Positions 1 through 5,450 of a DNA stretch of 5,450 nt are shown piece by piece. Each line of letters opens with the position of its first letter. Within the stretch, counting starts at the first letter, position 1. Origin of the DNA: Phycisphaerae bacterium (GTDB lineage: Bacteria; Planctomycetota; Phycisphaerae; UBA1845). Made by a program: the position numbers and the translations under genes. The stretch is taken from positions 1 to 5,450 of the forward strand of contig JANQGB010001054.1 in NCBI GenBank assembly GCA_028277545.1, written 5' to 3'. The notes under the pieces were generated by a model. That model saw only the letters and a program-made list of their open reading frames with translations. It did not search any database and was not told where the DNA came from.

Positions 1-989
1 TCCAGGGTGCCCACCCCCCGATCGGCAGTCTGGCTCCGGCTCTGCTCGCCGAGCAGATCTTCGTAGGTCTCCCGCTGAACGGCTCGGAAGACACCGATCG
101 GCTCGGGGAATGCCGGATAGTGCATCCGGCTGAGCAGATAGGCCAGCGACGGCTCGCGGCTCTGTTCGTCGTGGAACAGGAGATCGTCCTGGCTGACTCC
201 GTTGCCCAGCGTAACGACCTCGGGATCGAGGCCATTCAGACGGATCCCCTTGTCTCCGTCCTTGCCGAAAATCAGCGGCCGACCGTGCTCGAGTTCGATG
301 GTGTTGTCGAACTTGGTCTGCTTGTCGGTGGCGTACTCGAATGCGCCATGGTTGAAGATGTTGCAGTTCTGGTAGACCTCGACGAACGAGGTACCCCGGT
401 GCTTGGCGGCCCGCTCGATCACGTGAGCCAGGTGCTTGACGTTAACGTCAAGCGTCCGGGCGACAAAGGTGGCCTCGGCGCCGATGGCGACGCTGAGCGG
501 GTGCAGGGGGAAGTCGATCGCCCCCATGGGAGAGCTGCGGGTAGTCTTGCCCATCTCCGACGTCGGCGAATACTGCCCCTTGGTCAGCCCGTAGATGCGG
601 TTGTTGAACAGCAGGATGTTGATGTCGAAGTTGCGCCGGATCGTGTGCAGCAGGTGATTGCCACCAATGCTGAGCCCGTCGCCGTCCCCGGTGACCACCC
701 ACACGTTCAGATCAGGACGGGCCGCCTTGATCCCGCTGGCGATAGCCAGGGGTCGGCCGTGGATACCGTGGAATCCGTAGGTGTTCATGTAGTACGGAAA
801 ACGGCTCGAACACCCGATGCCCGACACGAAGACAACCTGCTCCCGGCGAACGCCCAGGGTGGGCAGGACCTTCTTCATCTGGGCCAGAATCGAGTAGTCG
901 CCGCACCCAGGGCACCACCGCACCTCCTGATCGCTGGCGAAATCCTTCGGCGTAAGCGCTGCTTGTTCGAGCGGAATTTCGGCGCTCAT
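1..989 (-). CDS. korB: 2-oxoglutarate (2-oxoacid):ferredoxin oxidoreductase, beta subunit, 3' end cut by window edge
   Basis: This is the catalytic beta subunit that binds thiamine diphosphate and one [4Fe-4S] cluster. With KorA it oxidatively decarboxylates a 2-oxoacid, probably 2-oxoglutarate, to the acyl-CoA and passes electrons to ferredoxin in the cytoplasm. I translated 329 codons from ATG at 989 down to position 3 with no stop. Family members are roughly 340-350 residues, so only a short tail should be missing. Visible motifs are RWCPGCGDY (24-32), SGIGCSSRFPYYMNTYGFHG (56-75), the TPP/Mg motif GDGDGLSIGGNH (101-112), RRN (118-120), GLTKGQYSPTS (134-144) and QNCNIFNHGAF (207-217). C26, C29, C60 and C209 are the expected cluster ligands. 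The start shares one base with the korA stop (TGATG). A weak GGGGG ribosome site lies in the korA tail at 999-1003. Substrate choice (2-oxoglutarate versus pyruvate or another 2-oxoacid) rests on family resemblance only. Confidence 0.95.
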   Translation of the reverse strand, partial: MSAEIPLEQAALTPKDFASDQEVRWCPGCGDYSILAQMKKVLPTLGVRREQVVFVSGIGCSSRFPYYMNTYGFHGIHGRPLAIASGIKAARPDLNVWVVTGDGDGLSIGGNHLLHTIRRNFDINILLFNNRIYGLTKGQYSPTSEMGKTTRSSPMGAIDFPLHPLSVAIGAEATFVARTLDVNVKHLAHVIERAAKHRGTSFVEVYQNCNIFNHGAFEYATDKQTKFDNTIELEHGRPLIFGKDGDKGIRLNGLDPEVVTLGNGVSQDDLLFHDEQSREPSLAYLLSRMHYPAFPEPIGVFRAVQRETYEDLLGEQSRSQTADRGVGTL

Positions 990-2857
990 CACTTCGAACC
1001 CCCATTTAGCATTTTTTCGACTGCCTCCTCGATCTCGTGGATCAGGAAGGGTTTGCCCTGCACCTTGCCGAGCGGGATTACATCCACCAGGTATTCCGCC
1101 CGGAGTTTCACAGTAAGCTGCCCGAGATTCATCTCCGGCACGAGCACGCGCTTGAAGCGGCGGAGCACCTCGCCCAGGTTCCTGGGGAAGGGCTCGATGT
1201 AGCGGAGATGGACCGACGAGACATCCAGCCCGCGCTCTCGACAGATTTCCACGGCACTGGTTACCGACCCGTAGGTGCTGCCCCAGGAGACGACCAGCAA
1301 TTCACCGCTGTCGGCTCCCACTACCTCCACCGGCGGGATGTCGTCGGCGATGCTGGCAACTTTGTTGGCCCGCATCTCGACCATCTTCTGGTGATTGTCG
1401 CTCTCGTAACACACGTTGCCGGTGATGTCGGCCTTCTCCAGCCCGCCGATGCGATGTTCGAGGCCGGGAGTACCCGGAATGGCCCACGGCCTGGCCAGGT
1501 GATCATCACGGGAGTAGGGCTGGAATGACTGCGGGTCCTGCGGATGCGTGACCTCGATAGTCGGCAGGTCATCGACATTGGGGATGCACCAGGGCTCGGC
1601 ACCGTTGGCCAGGTAACCATCGGTCAGCAGGATGACCGGCGTCATGTACTGGACCGCGATGCGGAAAGCCTCGATGGCCATGTCGAAACAGTCCGGCGCG
1701 GTGGCTGCTGCCAGCACCGGCACCGGGCATTCTCCGTTGCGTCCCCAGACCGCCTGGAACAGGTCGGCCTGCTCCGTCTTGGTCGGCAGGCCCGTGCTGG
1801 GACCGCCCCGCTGCACGTTGAGGATCACCAGCGGCAGCTCGGTCATAACCGCCAGGCCGATAGCCTCGCTCTTCAGGGCGATGCCCGGGCCGCTGGTGCC
1901 GGTCACCGCGAACTCACCGGCGAACGCCGCCCCTATCGCCGCACAGACAGCGGCGATCTCGTCCTCCGCCTGAAACGTCCGCACGCCGAAGTTCTTGCGC
2001 CGCGAGAGTTCGTGCAGTACGTCGCTGGCGGGTGTAATCGGGTAGCTGGCGTAGACCAGGCGCTTGCCGGCCCGGTGGGCCGCCGTGATGAAGCCCGCCG
2101 CGGCCGCCTCGTTACCGGTGATCTTCCGGTAGGTCCCCGGGGCAATGGAGGCCCGCTCCACGCGGTAGGTCAATGGGAAGACCTCGGTGGTCTCGCCGAA
2201 GTAGTAGCCGGCCCTGAGGGCCCGGGTGTTGGCGTCCGCGACCGCCGGAGCCTTGGCGAACTTCTGCTCGATCCACTTGAGGGTCGTCTCCAGCGGACGG
2301 TTGTACAGCCAGTACACCAACCCCAAGGCGAAGAAATTCTTGCACCTGGCCGACGCCTTGGTGCTGAGTCCGGTCTCCTTGACCGCCTCGGCGTTGAGCC
2401 GGTCTATGGGAATCGAGTGCAGCCGGTATTGGGAGAGACTGCCGTCCTCCAGTGGGTTGGCTTCGTAGCCCGCCTTGGAGAGGTTGTTCTTGGTGAACGC
2501 TTCCGAGTTGACAATCAGGATGCCGCCGTCGTCCAGGTCCGCGAGGTTATTTCGCAGGGCAGCGGGGTTCATCGCGATCAGGGTGTGAACCGTGTCGCCC
2601 GGCGTGTGGATTCGCCGGCTGGAGAAGTTGATCTGGAATCCGCTCACCCCGCCCAGCGAACCGGCCGGGGCACGAATCTCCGCGGGGTAGTCGGGCAACG
2701 TGCTAAGGTCATTGCCCAGCACGGCACTGGTGTTGGTGAACTGGGTACCGGTTAGCTGCATGCCGTCCCCGGAGTCGCCCGCGAACCGGACGGCGACTGT
2801 CTCCAACGTCTCGACCTTTATCTTCGGGCTCGATTTGCCTGGCGTGGGTGAGACCAT
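989..2857 (-). CDS. korA: 2-oxoglutarate (2-oxoacid):ferredoxin oxidoreductase, fused gamma-alpha subunit
   Basis: This is the 622-residue partner of KorB, with the gamma and alpha parts of the multi-subunit enzymes fused in one chain, as in two-subunit KorAB systems. The gamma domain covers about residues 20-225 ([14 protein letters not shown] at 24-37, [20 protein letters not shown] at 54-73, [10 protein letters not shown] at 95-104). The alpha N-terminal pyrimidine-binding region covers about 248-430 ([14 protein letters not shown] at 271-284, QAEDE at 296-300, TSGPG at 321-325, [17 protein letters not shown] at 350-366). GLEHRIGG is at 465-472. A transketolase-C-like domain covers about 518-615 (PEMNLGQ at 574-580). 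I see no CxxC ferredoxin domain, so external ferredoxin must be the acceptor. The ATG at 2857 has AGGAG 11 nt upstream and no better alternative. The gene is intact and leads korB. The YPITPAS-D form and the surrounding sequence favour 2-oxoglutarate, but this is not proof. Confidence 0.96.
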   Translation of the reverse strand: MVSPTPGKSSPKIKVETLETVAVRFAGDSGDGMQLTGTQFTNTSAVLGNDLSTLPDYPAEIRAPAGSLGGVSGFQINFSSRRIHTPGDTVHTLIAMNPAALRNNLADLDDGGILIVNSEAFTKNNLSKAGYEANPLEDGSLSQYRLHSIPIDRLNAEAVKETGLSTKASARCKNFFALGLVYWLYNRPLETTLKWIEQKFAKAPAVADANTRALRAGYYFGETTEVFPLTYRVERASIAPGTYRKITGNEAAAAGFITAAHRAGKRLVYASYPITPASDVLHELSRRKNFGVRTFQAEDEIAAVCAAIGAAFAGEFAVTGTSGPGIALKSEAIGLAVMTELPLVILNVQRGGPSTGLPTKTEQADLFQAVWGRNGECPVPVLAAATAPDCFDMAIEAFRIAVQYMTPVILLTDGYLANGAEPWCIPNVDDLPTIEVTHPQDPQSFQPYSRDDHLARPWAIPGTPGLEHRIGGLEKADITGNVCYESDNHQKMVEMRANKVASIADDIPPVEVVGADSGELLVVSWGSTYGSVTSAVEICRERGLDVSSVHLRYIEPFPRNLGEVLRRFKRVLVPEMNLGQLTVKLRAEYLVDVIPLGKVQGKPFLIHEIEEAVEKMLNGGSK

Positions 2858-2868
2858 CTTTAGGTTAG

Positions 2869-2873
2869 CTCCT
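2869..2873 (-). promoter_or_regulatory. Ribosome binding site of korA
   Basis: On the minus strand AGGAG precedes the ATG at 2857 with an 11-nt spacer (CTAACCTAAAG). The spacer is slightly long, but this is the only Shine-Dalgarno-like stretch near the start. It supports 2857 as the true start, which also leaves a normal, short N-terminal extension before the gamma domain. Confidence 0.6.
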
Positions 2874-3238
2874 GGTGACTGCTGAGTCGGTGAGAAGCAA
2901 CTGAGTGCTGGCTGCCCGACGGGTGGCCCGTGCCTGGGACCGGGGGGTGGGAGATTGCGCCACGGCTGCGTACACGCGAGAGAGTAGAGGGCTGATCATG
3001 ACGGCCCTTTTGCCCCTCCCCGAGACCGAGCAGCGGAACGTAGGCGCGGTTGGCCTGCCTCTGGTCCACGACGGTTTTTTCGCGCTGGCAACGAATGACC
3101 CTGGCACTCCGGCCCGGCGGTCATCCACTGGATTCTGTCCCGAATCAGCCCTGAGTTTCGGTCCCGGCCTCCGAGGCGGGAAACGGGGAAGCTTAGACCT
3201 TGTACCCGCAAAAAACAAGGCCGTTAGCCGGTTCCTAC

Positions 3239-3268
3239 GCGATTGGACAGAGCCCAACGGACAATCGC
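3239..3268. repeat. Inverted repeat GCGATTG-N16-CAATCGC
   Basis: Seven-base perfect arms at 3239-3245 and 3262-3268 surround a 16-nt spacer. A direct repeat GGACA is also present at 3245-3249 and 3259-3263. The arms could be half-sites of a dimeric regulator in the korA/zinc-ribbon divergent region, or an RNA stem. A 7-bp match at this spacing can occur by chance in a few hundred bases, so the function is inference. Confidence 0.35.
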
Positions 3269-3391
3269 CGCCCTCACCACGGCTGCGCACGGAACCGGCG
3301 ACTCTTCGACCCTCGCGGTGCCACACCAGGACCGCTCAGCCGACGCCGGGCGCACCCCCACGGGCAGTACTGGCAGGCCGGGCGCTGCTTT

Positions 3392-3403
3392 GACCTCGAG
3401 GTC
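3392..3403. repeat. Perfect 12-bp palindrome GACCTCGAGGTC
   Basis: This is an uninterrupted self-complementary 12-mer with its centre 11-12 nt before the TTG at 3409. Its right half contains GAGG (3398-3401), which is also the best Shine-Dalgarno-like sequence for that TTG. It could be an operator overlapping the ribosome site, or simply chance. The sequence alone does not decide. Confidence 0.35.
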
Positions 3404-3408
3404 GTGGC

Positions 3409-4104
3409 TTGTTACGAATGCCTTGGACTATGACTCCGCCACACGTCGAAAACGCCGACCTGATCGCCGGCGAAGCCGACTTCTATTGTGCGGGCTGCGG
3501 CTACAACCTCCGCGGGCTCGCCGGCGATCCCAAACGCTGCCCCGAGTGCGGGCAGACCAACCCGATCAGTTGCCCTGCCGTCACCAGTGAGGTCCTCGAC
3601 AAGGAGCTGCGCAAGCTGGAGTCGGGCCCGACGTTCTGCGTCGCCGGCCTTCTCGTGATCGCCGTAAGTGTCTTGTTCACGCGGATCGCCGGTTCTGGAC
3701 CGCTGTGTTGCGCGGCAGACGTCATTGGCGTGGCGGTCTGGTGGATGGGCGTGATCGGCTACGCGGATTCCTGTGGGAGCCTGCCGGGCTGGCAAATGGC
3801 CTTGGTTCACTTTCATGGCCGCGTAGGCCAGATTGCTGTCGCCATGGCGCTGATCGTGGGGGCATCCCTGGCGTTGGACTGGCGGGTGGAACAGGCCGCA
3901 GACATTTCGAGATACTCGCCCGCCAGCAACGTGGTCGCTGCCGCCGCCCTGATCATCCTGACGGCGCTCTTCCGGCGCGACTTCCGCCGGATGTACTACC
4001 AGGCGCTGGGTGCGTTTCGTCCACTGCAGCGCGACCGGGCAGCCGACTTCGCTCGCGAAGCGCATCGTGCCGCCATCGCCAGACAGCGCCAGGGGCCGCC
4101 CTGA
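3409..4104 (+). CDS. Zinc-ribbon membrane protein of unknown function (planctomycete type)
   Basis: A 231-residue protein if started at TTG 3409. In-frame ATGs at 3418 and 3430 give 228 and 224 residues. GAGG at 3398-3401 lies 7 nt before the TTG and is too far from the ATGs, so the TTG is plausible but not certain. The N-terminus carries a four-cysteine zinc ribbon, C27-x2-C30 (YCAGCGYNLRGL) and C44-x2-C47 (RCPECG), of the CxxCGYxLRG...CPECG kind that is abundant in planctomycetes. About four hydrophobic segments follow (roughly 75-93, 98-118, 140-156 and 172-188), then a basic, Ala/Arg-rich cytoplasmic-looking tail. The short ribbon-first layout with no signal peptide suggests that the zinc ribbon faces the cytoplasm. 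No catalytic motif is visible and no function can be assigned. It is divergent from korAB and in the same direction as the gene at 4284, which starts 179 bases after it. Confidence 0.85.
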   Translation: MLRMPWTMTPPHVENADLIAGEADFYCAGCGYNLRGLAGDPKRCPECGQTNPISCPAVTSEVLDKELRKLESGPTFCVAGLLVIAVSVLFTRIAGSGPLCCAADVIGVAVWWMGVIGYADSCGSLPGWQMALVHFHGRVGQIAVAMALIVGASLALDWRVEQAADISRYSPASNVVAAAALIILTALFRRDFRRMYYQALGAFRPLQRDRAADFAREAHRAAIARQRQGPP

Positions 4105-4121
4105 TCCGTACCTGTGGACCG

Positions 4122-4150
4122 TTGAGGCTCCGGCGGTAACCGCTTATGTC
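4122..4150 (+). promoter_or_regulatory. Possible sigma70-like promoter before the 4284 gene
   Basis: TTGAGG (4122-4127) and TATGTC (4145-4150) are separated by 17 nt. They match the TTGACA/TATAAT consensus at 7 of 12 positions, but the important last T of the -10 box is missing. A transcript from here would carry a leader of about 125 nt that includes the 4162-4185 hairpin. This is weak support, and planctomycete promoters are poorly characterised. Confidence 0.15.
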
Positions 4151-4161
4151 AAAAGCACCTG

Positions 4162-4190
4162 CGCGCCGATACAGAGAACGGCGCGGCTTT
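4162..4190 (+). terminator. Weak hairpin, possible terminator of the zinc-ribbon gene
   Basis: CGCGCCG (4162-4168) pairs perfectly with CGGCGCG (4179-4185) around a 10-nt loop. Only GCTTT follows. It begins 58 nt after the stop at 4104. The 7-bp GC-only stem is strong, but the T run is too short for a typical intrinsic terminator. It could instead be a leader structure of the next gene. Confidence 0.3.
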
Positions 4191-4270
4191 GCCCCTTGCT
4201 CCGACACTATGGGTGACGTACCAATGGGGCGGGCAGTTCGGCGCAGACCGTGTAGACCAACCGACAAGCT

Positions 4271-4275
4271 GAGGG
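4271..4275 (+). promoter_or_regulatory. Ribosome binding site of the 4284 gene
   Basis: GAGGG ends 8 nt before the ATG at 4284, and the purine run continues as GAGGGAAGAG to 4280. This picks ATG 4284 over the in-frame ATGs at 4302 and 4350. Confidence 0.65.
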
Positions 4276-4283
4276 AAGAGATA

Positions 4284-5450
4284 ATGCGACAGGCAAGAGG
4301 TATGCGGCACGGAAGGTGTGTCTCGGCGAAGCTCCGGCAGGCGTTGGGCATGGTGGGGTTGGGCAGCGTCGGGTCGCTGGTGGCCGGCTGCATGGTTGTC
4401 GGCGGCGCGGCGGCGGCTCTGGCGGTCTTCCTGCTGACCGGCGTCTTCCTGGGGGCCATCCAGGCCTCGTTCGAGGCCACCGCCCGCTCGTATGGCTACA
4501 CCGACGCCGGGCAGGTGCAGTTCGTTTTCAATCACCCGACCAGCAGCCGTCCTCAGTTGACCAGCTTCGGCGGCCGGCTGCCGGGATTCTATTTCGTGGT
4601 TATCAACGACGTTGACGACAAGGCCATTCCCCGCGCCCAGGCCGACGAGCCGGTTGTCTTCACCACCGACGTCAACATCAACTTCGAGACCTCCCCACCA
4701 ACGCTTACCGGGACAATCCGCGAAATCGACGGGGAGCAGGTGTTCGATCTCTTCGAGCTGTTCCCGGTGGTCGAATCCGTCAGCGCGGAGGTTACGGAGG
4801 GCGATGGCGAAGACCGTTGGGACGTGAGGCTCACCATAGTCGCTCGCGGCGTGGACGAGGAGGTACTGGAATACAGCGTTATCCTGCACACGCATCTGAC
4901 CGGAGGCGGCGACATCCTGGAGGCGGACGTTGAAGTACAGCGCACCCTGACGCCGGCGGGCGAGGAGCCCATCGTCATCGAGGGCGAGGGCGAGCTGAGC
5001 AACGTTTCCAAGCAACAGACGGAGCAGGCGCCGGACGACACCACGCAGAACGACGACCTTCCTGCTGAGGACGACAATGCGGATCAGGATGCAACCGATC
5101 AGGAGACCGACGACGGCGACGCCGGTGAGGAACCAGAGCCCGACGACGAGAACGCCGACGACGAGGGCCAGGACGACGCGAACCAGGACCAGCCGGCCAA
5201 CGACGACGACCAAGTCGATGACGAAGGCGAGGACGCCGGCCAACAAATCACCGACCCGGCCGATTGTGTAGCTGACCTTTCCATCATACCGTCGAACCTG
5301 GTCGACGAGGTCGTGGCGATTCTCAACTCCGGCCACGCGGCGTTCGACCTGGACGACGACGGCACGGTGACGAGCAGCGAGGTCCAGCAGAAAGTCGAAG
5401 ACGACATAGCGGCCACGGGCTTCCTGTTCCCCATAACCCTGCCGCCGCAG
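4284..5450 (+). CDS. Membrane-anchored or lipoprotein-like protein with acidic linker and EF-hand, 3' end cut by window edge
   Basis: The frame is open for 389 codons from ATG 4284 to the window edge with no stop, so the protein is longer. The N-terminus is basic (about 1-20), followed by a hydrophobic stretch (about 23-59) that contains a lipobox-like LVAGC at 32-36. Hydrophobic residues continue past C36 to 59, so it could be a lipoprotein or have an uncleaved transmembrane anchor. Residues about 60-245 look like a folded, probably beta-rich extracytoplasmic domain that I do not recognise. Residues 251-321 form an acidic low-complexity linker (25 Asp and 9 Glu in 71 residues, no Lys or Arg). 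After C328 comes a possible helix, then a canonical EF-hand loop DLDDDGTVTSSE (355-366, at 5346-5381) with Asp at positions 1, 3 and 5, Gly at 6, Val at 8 and Glu at 12. This implies calcium binding outside the cytoplasmic membrane. The partner helices are consistent (VDEVVAIL before, VQQKVEDDI after). Function is unknown. The strong SD at 4271 supports the start. Confidence 0.85.
   Translation, partial: MRQARGMRHGRCVSAKLRQALGMVGLGSVGSLVAGCMVVGGAAAALAVFLLTGVFLGAIQASFEATARSYGYTDAGQVQFVFNHPTSSRPQLTSFGGRLPGFYFVVINDVDDKAIPRAQADEPVVFTTDVNINFETSPPTLTGTIREIDGEQVFDLFELFPVVESVSAEVTEGDGEDRWDVRLTIVARGVDEEVLEYSVILHTHLTGGGDILEADVEVQRTLTPAGEEPIVIEGEGELSNVSKQQTEQAPDDTTQNDDLPAEDDNADQDATDQETDDGDAGEEPEPDDENADDEGQDDANQDQPANDDDQVDDEGEDAGQQITDPADCVADLSIIPSNLVDEVVAILNSGHAAFDLDDDGTVTSSEVQQKVEDDIAATGFLFPITLPPQ
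5034..5246 (+). repeat. GAC/GAG/AAC/CAG-rich low-complexity stretch coding an acidic linker
   Basis: This stretch encodes residues 251-321 of the 4284 protein. It is dominated by Asp, Glu, Asn, Gln, Ala and Gly codons, with irregular clusters of Asp-Asp-Glu and Asp-Asp-x. There is no exact repeat unit, so it is compositional rather than tandem. Such linkers usually act as flexible, charged spacers between extracellular domains. The GAC richness also explains the long open frame on the opposite strand, because the complement reads as GTC/GTT valine codons. Confidence 0.7.

Larger units (their letters stand above)
2858..3408. other. Divergent intergenic region with several inverted repeats, no convincing gene
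   Basis: This region separates korA (leftward) from the zinc-ribbon gene (rightward), so promoters for both should lie here. I could not pick out a convincing -35/-10 pair for either direction. Open frames exist on both strands (for example 2905-3393 plus and 2865-3326 minus), but they overlap each other and translate to Arg/Pro/Ala-rich sequence, as expected from non-coding GC-rich DNA. Short inverted repeats occur in a row: CTG(G)ATTC/GAATCAG at 3128-3148, CCCG(G)CCTC/GAGGCGGG at 3163-3180, CCTTGT/ACAAGG at 3198-3220 and GCGATTG/CAATCGC at 3239-3268. A perfect palindrome lies at 3392-3403. A run of six T at 3074-3079 has no clear stem before it. Confidence 0.6.

Noticed and set aside
120..1202. 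Long plus-strand open frame (360 codons) opposite korB and the korA end
   Set aside because: It is antisense to two conserved genes, crosses their junction, and shows no recognisable domain.
1544..2755. Long plus-strand open frame (403 codons) opposite korA
   Set aside because: It lies wholly antisense to the well-conserved korA. Its translation is Arg/Gly/Val/Gln-rich with no motif, a usual by-product of high third-position GC in the real gene.
3074..3079. Run of six T as a possible intrinsic terminator
   Set aside because: No clear GC-rich stem precedes it on the plus strand, and no gene on that strand ends nearby.
2865..3326. Minus-strand open frame of 153 codons ending 7 nt before korA, or a shorter leader peptide from ATG 2999
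   Set aside because: Its composition is Arg/Ser/Ala/Pro-rich without any motif, it overlaps a competing plus-strand frame, and it has no ribosome site that I can see. A leader peptide cannot be excluded but is not supported.
3705..4139. Plus-strand open frame overlapping the zinc-ribbon gene in another frame
   Set aside because: It is Gly/Arg/Ala-rich and lacks the clear zinc ribbon and helices of the 3409-4104 frame, so it is a shadow.
5034..5246. Tandem or CRISPR-like repeat suspected from the GAC-rich stretch
   Set aside because: No unit recurs at fixed spacing. It is a compositional bias of Asp/Glu/Asn/Gln codons in an open reading frame.
4149..5336. Minus-strand open frame of 395 codons, hydrophobic Val/Leu-rich part resembling a membrane protein
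   Set aside because: The Val/Leu stretch is the exact complement of the GAC/GAG-rich acidic linker. The plus strand has a better start, a ribosome site, an export signal and an EF-hand, so this is a shadow.

Overview
The window reads as a piece of a GC-rich bacterial chromosome, most likely from the Planctomycetota. The main clue is the protein at 3409-4104. It opens with a CxxCGYNLRG...CPECG zinc ribbon followed by membrane helices, an architecture I associate strongly with planctomycetes. A secreted or anchored protein with an acidic linker and a canonical EF-hand loop (from 4284) also fits that group. No rRNA or marker gene is present, so the assignment is an inference.

Left part, minus strand (1-2857): a two-gene operon for a two-subunit 2-oxoacid:ferredoxin oxidoreductase of the KorAB (2-oxoglutarate) type. 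korA (2857 to 989) encodes the fused gamma-alpha subunit. korB (989 to beyond position 1) encodes the TPP- and [4Fe-4S]-binding beta subunit. The two genes share one base (TGATG), so they are probably translationally coupled. Together they would convert a 2-oxoacid plus CoA to the acyl-CoA and CO2 while reducing ferredoxin. This is the ferredoxin-linked alternative to the NAD-dependent 2-oxoglutarate dehydrogenase step of the TCA cycle.

Middle (2858-3408): 551 bases between divergent genes with no convincing gene. It holds several short inverted repeats, including a 7-bp arm pair GCGATTG/CAATCGC and a perfect 12-bp palindrome GACCTCGAGGTC beside the next start codon. Promoters and regulators for both directions probably lie here. 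One weak ORF (2998-3393) has a good ribosome binding site but poor coding character.

Right part, plus strand (3409-5450): a zinc-ribbon membrane protein of unknown function, a 179-base gap with a weak hairpin, and then a long open frame starting at 4284 that runs off the right edge. It encodes an unrecognised membrane-anchored or lipoprotein-like surface protein with a folded domain, a linker of about 71 residues with no basic residue, and one perfect EF-hand loop. Nothing links the two plus-strand genes functionally to korAB. I see no mobile element, CRISPR array, tRNA or rRNA.
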